A stretch of 64,000 nt of DNA from Papaver somniferum (Eukaryota; Streptophyta; Magnoliopsida; Ranunculales; Papaveraceae): NCBI RefSeq assembly GCF_003573695.1, contig NC_039360.1, positions 59,129,830-59,193,829 of the forward strand, read 5' to 3'. This document shows, piece after piece, positions 57,885 through 64,000 of this stretch. The notes under the pieces were generated by a model. It saw only the letters and a program-made list of their open reading frames with translations. It searched no databases and had not been told where the DNA came from. The first letter of the stretch is position 1, and each line of letters opens with the position of its first letter. Both the position numbers and the translations under genes were made by a program.

Positions 57885-60800
57885 ATGGAGAGGGAGGCTA
57901 ACCTTCCAACAGCCCTAACTTCTTCTTCGCCATCTAAAGATAATAAGAATCTGGCTGATACTCATACTTCTCGCTCTTCCATCACTTCTTCTTCCAATAA
58001 TTCCCAGGATTATCTACGGGATGTTCAGGCTGCTCTCAAGCGCCACAGACCTCTCTGTAAGTTATTTTTGTCTAGTTAGGGTTTTAATAAGTTATTTTTC
58101 TCATTTTTTTTTTTGGAAATTTTAACCTAATTAAATTTGAATTTGGGGGGTTTTTGAATTTTGTTAGTGTGAATAACTGTGAAATTTTCTAGGGTGGGTA
58201 TAATCCTGTGTCTAATGTTTTAGGGTTGTAAATTGTTTAGTGAGTGGTGACTAGGTATAAATGGTTTGTCAAGTTAAGTGGTTTTTCTACCAGTATCTCA
58301 TTTGGATGAGACATTTTCAGGTACAATGCAGTCAAGTAGTATTCAACCTAGACGTATTTTTCTTCCACAGAGGCAAAAATCAAGACCCATTGATTCTATT
58401 GCTGGATTTACAGAAGAGACTGACAAATCACAAGACTTGGCATCATTAAGACAGTCTAGTACTGCAGCTGAGGAGTTAATTCATCAGCGAAATCCTTATG
58501 AATCATCGACCAACCCACCTCCCGTTACGGGGACATTTACAAGTTCAGATCCTAATGATAATGTTGCTGATATTAACAATAATGTACAGCAGAACATCTC
58601 AACGTTTGAATGTCAGAATAAGAAGGTTCAGTTTTATTTGGATGAAAAGAGTAAGTTATTTGCATTAGAAACTTGCAATAATTAGTTTGTTAAGCAGCTT
58701 TGGCTGCATAATGTTTTTCCATCTCTTTCTTTTGTTCCAGGGGCCGATGAGCGTATTATGGCCACTGAAATGGACTACTTGTCGTCTCACATGAGTTCTG
58801 TTGCATTCACAGAAATGGATTACGATGTGAATAGTCATGTCGAGATGTCAGCAGATCACAATTACAATACGAACGAGCAACATTCGCAGAAGTTAGGAAT
58901 TCTCGAGAGGTCAACTAGTGGGATTTCTTCGTTGTTAGCCAAGAGGAGCATGCTGGTACAGGATCAGCAACACCAATTTGCGGAGTTTGTTGGGAAGAAT
59001 CCGATTGTTCAATCTTCAGTTGTCGAGTCATCATGTGCGACTACAACATCTGTCCATTCGAGATCTGCACCCATGCTTAGTTCTACAACATACGAAGCTC
59101 AATGCCGTGGTAACACTTCTCATATGGAAATCAAAAATGTAGATACAAACCCTCAAGCTAAAAATCTTGGATTTTCAGTGCACCCACCATGTTCTACATC
59201 TCAATCTGCCAGTGCAGTGTTAGCTGACCAGCCAACCCAAGCATCTATCTCTGCTGTGGAAACTTCTTTAGTTCATCATAATTCTAAGGGTCAGCAAGGC
59301 TGTGCGCTTGTGGGGAGTGATGGTTTGAAGGATGGAGTTGATGACCATGCAATGGATTCTTCTATTGTCCATGATAGTTTCATCAAAGGGAAAGTGTCTT
59401 CTGCTGATATCACCGATGTACAATCACAAGCTCCTCAAACGAAAAGCTCATATTCAGATGCTAGACTGGAGTCATCTAATCCTGATAAGCCTTCTAAATC
59501 CTTAAGTAACAAAGGTTCATCAGCTCCTCGAAAGAAAGGTTATAATCCAGATGTGTTCTTTAAAGTTAATGGGACACTGTATCAGAAGCTGGGGAAGATT
59601 GGTAGTGGAGGAAGCAGTGAGGTTCACAAGGTCATTACATCAGATTGTACCATCTATGCTCTAAAGAAGATTAAGCTAAAAGGTCGTGATTACTCTACTG
59701 CTTTTGGGTTTTGTCAGGAAATCGAATATCTAAACAAGCTGAAGGGGAGGAAGAACATTATACAACTGATTGATTATGAGGTAATACCCATTTGTTACCA
59801 AATTTTTTTTATAACTTCTTTATGTTGTATAGTTATGTGTGAGTGGTTCTTTCCATGGTGTTTGGTGTATTGGAAAATTTGGGAAAAGTAGAAAAAAAAT
59901 TAAACCCATATAATGTATGACTTACTCATACCAAGTTTTATTGCTTTTCCACCGTCAATGTTTCATAAATTCTATATATATCTTTTACTTAATGGGCAAT
60001 TGGAGCACACAATATCTACCAATCGTAAGTTAGGGCGAGGTAGCTTGATATGCTCAGATTGTGATATAGATTTGTTTAGTCAAATTAGAAAATTAGGCAA
60101 TCTGAGGGTTTCTTTCTTTTCCGTGTTCTTAGTTAACAGCAGTGAGAATCTATAGATTCTCATGTAAATTAATACATAGCAAAGATAAGGAATAAGTTTC
60201 TGGATACTGAAATAGTTTTATGATAAAGAGGATCAACTAGTGAGACTTTTGAAACACTATAGCATTGTGTTGTATTTGGATACGCGGAGAATTTCTGGAT
60301 GGGACTAACTTTTTTGTTGAATATAGATATATGATTTACTAACTTCATGGTTCAGACTTTTGAATATTTTGGGGATGGAGTTGTAAGCACCATTTAGGGG
60401 TATTTCTAAATTATTTAGTTGCTTGGTTTTCTAATTCTCTACAGTATACCGTGGTAATAAGGTAGTGCACTTTTTGAACGAAATTATCCACCCAAGTAAC
60501 TATTAATGATTACCTTAAAAAACTGTTAGTATTAAATAATGAAACAATCTACTCCACAGTAGATTTGTCTTGCTTAGAAATCCTAGGTGTCTGCACTACA
60601 GTAAAACTTTGATAAACTAATTCGCGTTAAATCAATAACTTAGCTAAAACATTATTATTTTACAGTCTGGAATAGGTTTTCTTAGTTGAATTAGTATTTC
60701 AACAAATTAATAACTTGTTAATTTTGCAGTCCCAACCTAATTAACTGATCGAGGTTTTACTGTAAACTGTTTGATGGATCTGTAGCAAATTAGCAATAGC

Positions 60801-63161
60801 TTGTCTAATGTTTGTAGGAAGGGTCATTTGCCTGTGGTTACATGATACATCATGCTCATTACTGTCTGTGTAAGTATTTATGAAATGAGATTTCTGTACA
60901 AATGTCTGAGTACATCATTAGATGGCTAATCAAAATTGTGACTTCATACAAGTAACAGACAAGTCCAACTCAAGGATAACATGTTAATTTCTTATTCTGT
61001 TTCTCTCCATGCTTTCATAATTTCATTTGCATTTCTCTTGATATCGACCTTCTTTCTTAGGTGACAGATAAGATTTTGCTCAAGGAAGTATTGAATGGCA
61101 CCATGAGTATCAAGGATGGGAAAATCAAGGATGATGGATATGTATACATGGTACTAGAATATGGAGAGATTGATTTGGCTCATATGCTGTCCCACGAGTG
61201 GAATGAAATGGAGCGCTCCAACTTGAGTATGGACGAAAATTGGTTGCGGTTCTATTGGAAGGTCATTTACCACCTTATCTTTCTCATTTTTGTTTAGCTG
61301 GTGCTGTATGTGATTTGAATAGCTTATACCTTTTCTCTTCATTCCTTATTCTTCTACCTCTTAATTTTCTTTTCCGAAACAGAAATTATGACATTTCTCT
61401 TAAGATTGTTTCACATGTGGCCATTAAGACTCAGCTCTGTGAAGATTTCTGGGATGTAAAAACTGGCTTCTACAGTTGGAACAAACCAGTTTTGAGTAGT
61501 TTTCATTCTTACGAGAATTTCCCACAAACACCAATGAGAAAATGCTAATTATGAACTGACTTATACTTTTTACTTGTAAGAACACCCTCTTTTTACATTA
61601 GAACATCAATAGTTGAGACATTCGTTGGACCCAACAATTCGTTCATATTCTGCATCATGTGAAAATCTTCAGTTAAATGATTAAGGATTTATATTGGCTT
61701 GTTCACATTAACCCTGTGTTACGCCTGATCACTGCTGATACTGTGAGGTAGATAGTTCATGTTTTAATAAGTTTGACTTTCAATGTCATCATTCTAATGG
61801 TGACCGGTTGTTTCCAGCCCAATAAGGCAGTTGGCTATAATCTGCTGATTGGATATTGCTCCTAGAAAGATATTTCAAATGTTTCCTTTGTGAAACAGCA
61901 AGTTGAGGAATTGCTGTGGAAGGGTCCATAAATATAGAATACAAATGAGAATTAATTAACTATGTTATGATGTTTCCTTTCACCCGGACTTCTAGTTCCA
62001 AAGTACTAATTCTTGTTTCAGATTGCTCAATACTAGATTTTTGTTGGCAGTTTAAGCTGCTGATACTTATGTTCATGATTTGATTATATTAACAATTAAA
62101 CTCGTGTATCCATGAATTTTTTGTAAGTAATTATGTTCTTGATTAGGCTTTAGCAGAATTTTATATATCCTCTACCTATGAAGAAGTAATTTGACGTGTT
62201 AGTACTTTTGGCAGCAAATACTTCAAGCTGTAAACACAATACATGAGGAGCGTATTGTGCATTCTGATTTGAAGCCAGCTAATTTCCTCCTTGTCAGAGG
62301 CTCCTTGAAGCTGATTGATTTTGGGATTGCCAAAGCTATAAATAATGATACGACTAACATTCAGCGGGATTCACAGGTTTACTCATCTTTATATTTGTAA
62401 TATTCATCTTCGCGTTCTGTTTTTCTCCCCACAGTATATGAATATGAAAAGAGTAGAAAATTAGCCCTGCTTATGGGTGTTTATAGTTGCAAGATTGCAC
62501 CCACCTTTTCCATATAATAATATTCTCAGAGTTAAAATGAATTTGTCGTAACTTTCGAGTGTCCACGTAGTGCTTACTTCTCATGTGTTATATGTAACTG
62601 CAGGCTGGTACAGTGAGCTACATGTCTCCAGAAGCTTTCATGTGCAATGAAACTGATGCTGATGGAAATGCTATAAAGTGTGGTCGACCATCAGATATCT
62701 GGTCCCTTGGCTGCATCCTGTATCAAATGGTCTATGGGAGAACACCATTTGCCGAATACAAGACTTTCTTTACAAAATTCAAGGCGATCACAGATAGAAA
62801 TCATGAAATCCCCTATGAACCAGTTTCAAATCCATTGTTAATTGATCTAATGAAGAAATGCCTTGCATGGGATCGCAATGAAAGGTGGCGGATACCTCAG
62901 TTGCTCCAACATCCCTTCCTAGTCCCTCCAATACCGACTTCTCACTTATCTTGCCCCCAGCTAGACCCAAGACATAGACTGCAGGAAGCATCTAGGTTAT
63001 GTTCTCAGATCCTAAATGGTTGGACAGACGCCAGTAAACCATTGTCATCACTGTTGAATATCTCTTCGGCATCACAAGAGAAGCACTCTGAGTTGATACT
63101 GCAATTTTTAAGACTTGGTCAGCAAATCGAACAGTTAAATATCGGGAAAGATGTAGAATAG
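57885..63161 (+). CDS. MPS1: MPS1/TTK-type dual-specificity protein kinase (6 exons, 820 aa)
   Basis: Exons: 57885-58056, 58321-58650, 58741-59780, 61061-61261, 62215-62376, 62604-63161; all junctions are GT-AG and in frame. The N-terminal 440 residues are Ser/Asn-rich and without a domain I recognise. The kinase domain runs from about 446 to 745: glycine loop GSGGSSEV (from 455), ATP-binding Lys476 in YALKKIKL, catalytic loop HSDLKPAN (597-604, Asp599), DFG 616-618 in [10 protein letters not shown], and SYMSPEA with Glu645. HSD in place of HRD is normal for this family. MPS1 kinases act at kinetochores in the spindle assembly checkpoint and chromosome segregation; this role is from the family. 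Blocks such as [16 protein letters not shown] and [20 protein letters not shown] match plant MPS1 from memory. The C-terminal 75 residues end in a short helical segment. Confidence 0.92.
59781..61060 (+). other. MPS1 intron 3 (1.28 kb)
   Basis: AT-rich, starts GTAATACCC and ends TTCTTTCTTAG. The frame running over the donor and that at 59913 are shadows. A CATTATTATTTTACAG-like word is present, but I see no transposon termini. Confidence 0.6.
61262..62214 (+). other. MPS1 intron 4 (0.95 kb)
   Basis: Starts GTCATTTACC and ends ACTTTTGGCAG. No inserted element recognised. The 102-codon frame at 61240 is intronic. Confidence 0.6.
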
Positions 63162-63697
63162 AAGATCCACTTCTGTAAACTCAACTATTTTAGCTTGTAG
63201 TGCCCATTTATATCCCATTCCCCGTTTGTGCAGTTCTATGATCTCATTATGTGCAACTGTTGTTTTATTTCGTCCATAGATGAGAAATATGAGAAATTAG
63301 TGTAGATTGTATTGTTGAGATACATTTTACTGCAAGATACACACTGTTCTTGTTATTGGGTTGTATGTGTGTAGCTTTACATATGATTTTTGATATAATC
63401 TATCCGTGCCCTTGAATATTTTTTTGGTGTTAGGTTCCTAGTTTGAGGAAGCTCGAGTCCACAACACAATGGGGATGGGCCTCTAAGACGTCAGATTTTG
63501 ATAGCACTAATCTTGAAATATAAAGGAGCGCATCTTTGTTCACTTTGTTGGATTTGTATATGATGCATCTGACAGTAATTGCTTCAAAATTTGAGGATAA
63601 TATTAGGTCTTGCTCATCTCTCATGCTTATATACATTTGGCAATGTCTCAAAATTAGAGCAAAACTGTAATTAAGTACAAGGCATGAACACCATTCA
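63162..63697. other. 3' UTRs of two convergent genes
   Basis: The stop codons of MPS1 (63161) and adenylosuccinate lyase (63698) face each other over 536 bases. The stretch should hold both 3' UTRs. No gene between them. Confidence 0.5.
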
Positions 63698-63907
63698 CTA
63701 CGTCAACAAACTGATTACATCCTTGGCTAAATTGGTCGCTTGGCCTATGTAGGCGTGAGGTGTAAGTTCCAAAAGATTAGCTTTTGCGTCTGCGGGTATC
63801 TCCAAACCTAAAATGAATTCTCTGATACTAGCTTTAGAGATCCCTTTGCCTCTAGTTAGTTCCTTCGGCTTCTCATAGGGCTCAGGAACACCATATCTTG
63901 GCATCAC
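63698..63907 (-). CDS. Adenylosuccinate lyase, last exon (gene continues beyond the right edge)
   Basis: After an acceptor ending TATCAG the exon encodes VMPRYGVPEPYEKPKELTRG, then a helical segment with SIREFILGLEIP and a C-terminal LTPHAYIGQATNLA, ending in TAG. The PYEKLKELTRG and LTP-YIG blocks are the C-terminal signature of the PurB-type enzyme. That enzyme splits SAICAR and adenylosuccinate in purine synthesis; the plant form is plastid-targeted. Only 69 residues are in the window, so the active site is not seen. The usual Leu of YEKLKEL is Pro here. Confidence 0.8.
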   Translation of the reverse strand: MMPRYGVPEPYEKPKELTRGKGISKASIREFILGLEIPADAKANLLELTPHAYIGQATNLAKDVISLLT

Positions 63908-64000
63908 CTGATAAGGAGAAAGACAAATTCATGGAGTTTTAGAAAAAATGGTCTAGGCACATAGAAAACTGCAACGACTTGATGTAAACATATAGGAAAA
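63908..64000 (-). other. Intron of the adenylosuccinate lyase gene
   Basis: Sequence upstream of the last exon. It ends the window without another exon visible. Confidence 0.5.

Noticed and set aside
59913..61548. Separate small genes within MPS1
   Set aside because: They fall in introns 3 and 4 with clear splice borders and contain no domains.

Overview
The window is eukaryotic and looks like a transposon-rich piece of a eudicot nuclear genome. It is AT-rich, has genes with many GT-AG introns, plant LTR-retrotransposon families, plant-type LINEs, Helitron remains and MITEs. The LTR types suggest a large repeat-rich genome such as a poppy relative (Ranunculales), but the species is a guess. 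No bacterial genes, CRISPR arrays, tRNA genes or intact rRNA genes were found.

Three host genes are supported. (1) A 12-exon minus-strand gene (7806-17473) encodes an 830-residue, probably plastid-targeted membrane protein of the DUF639 family. The exon model closes in frame only if one intron is GC-AG. (2) A 6-exon plus-strand gene (57885-63161) encodes an 820-residue MPS1/TTK-type kinase of the spindle checkpoint. E2F-like and MSA-like cell-cycle motifs lie upstream of it. (3) The last exon of a minus-strand adenylosuccinate lyase gene (63698-63907) is convergent with MPS1 and leaves the window on the right.

The rest is nested mobile DNA. 1-3491: 5' part of a minus-strand Athila-like Ty3/gypsy element. 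3492-7403: a copia-type LTR end and a decayed LINE. 17717-19341: two MITEs with clear target duplications, one of them inside a Helitron helicase relic. 19342-26950: minisatellite-rich LTR-like DNA and a Helitron 3' end. 27454-29900: unrecognised decayed coding DNA. 30260-41326: copia-type LTR DNA containing a rearranged Athila-like element (31824-38715) and a 5S-derived Cassandra-like LTR piece. 41401-46605: a duplicated copy of the MPS1 upstream region, broken by a LINE and flanked by direct repeats. 46614-47050: a TIR element. 47428-55768: a structurally complete gypsy element (two LTRs, 5-bp target duplication, PBS, PPT) that keeps gag and protease, has no visible RT/RNase H/integrase, and carries a spliced antisense coiled-coil gene. 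55904-56925: a very young LINE tail and a Tourist-type MITE.

The strongest candidates for new biology are the pol-less element with its antisense gene, the pair of homologous ORFs of unknown function that sit in the gag position of two Athila-like elements, and the captured copy of the MPS1 promoter. Splice sites, frames and repeat boundaries were read by eye. Family names rest on motif recognition, not on searches.
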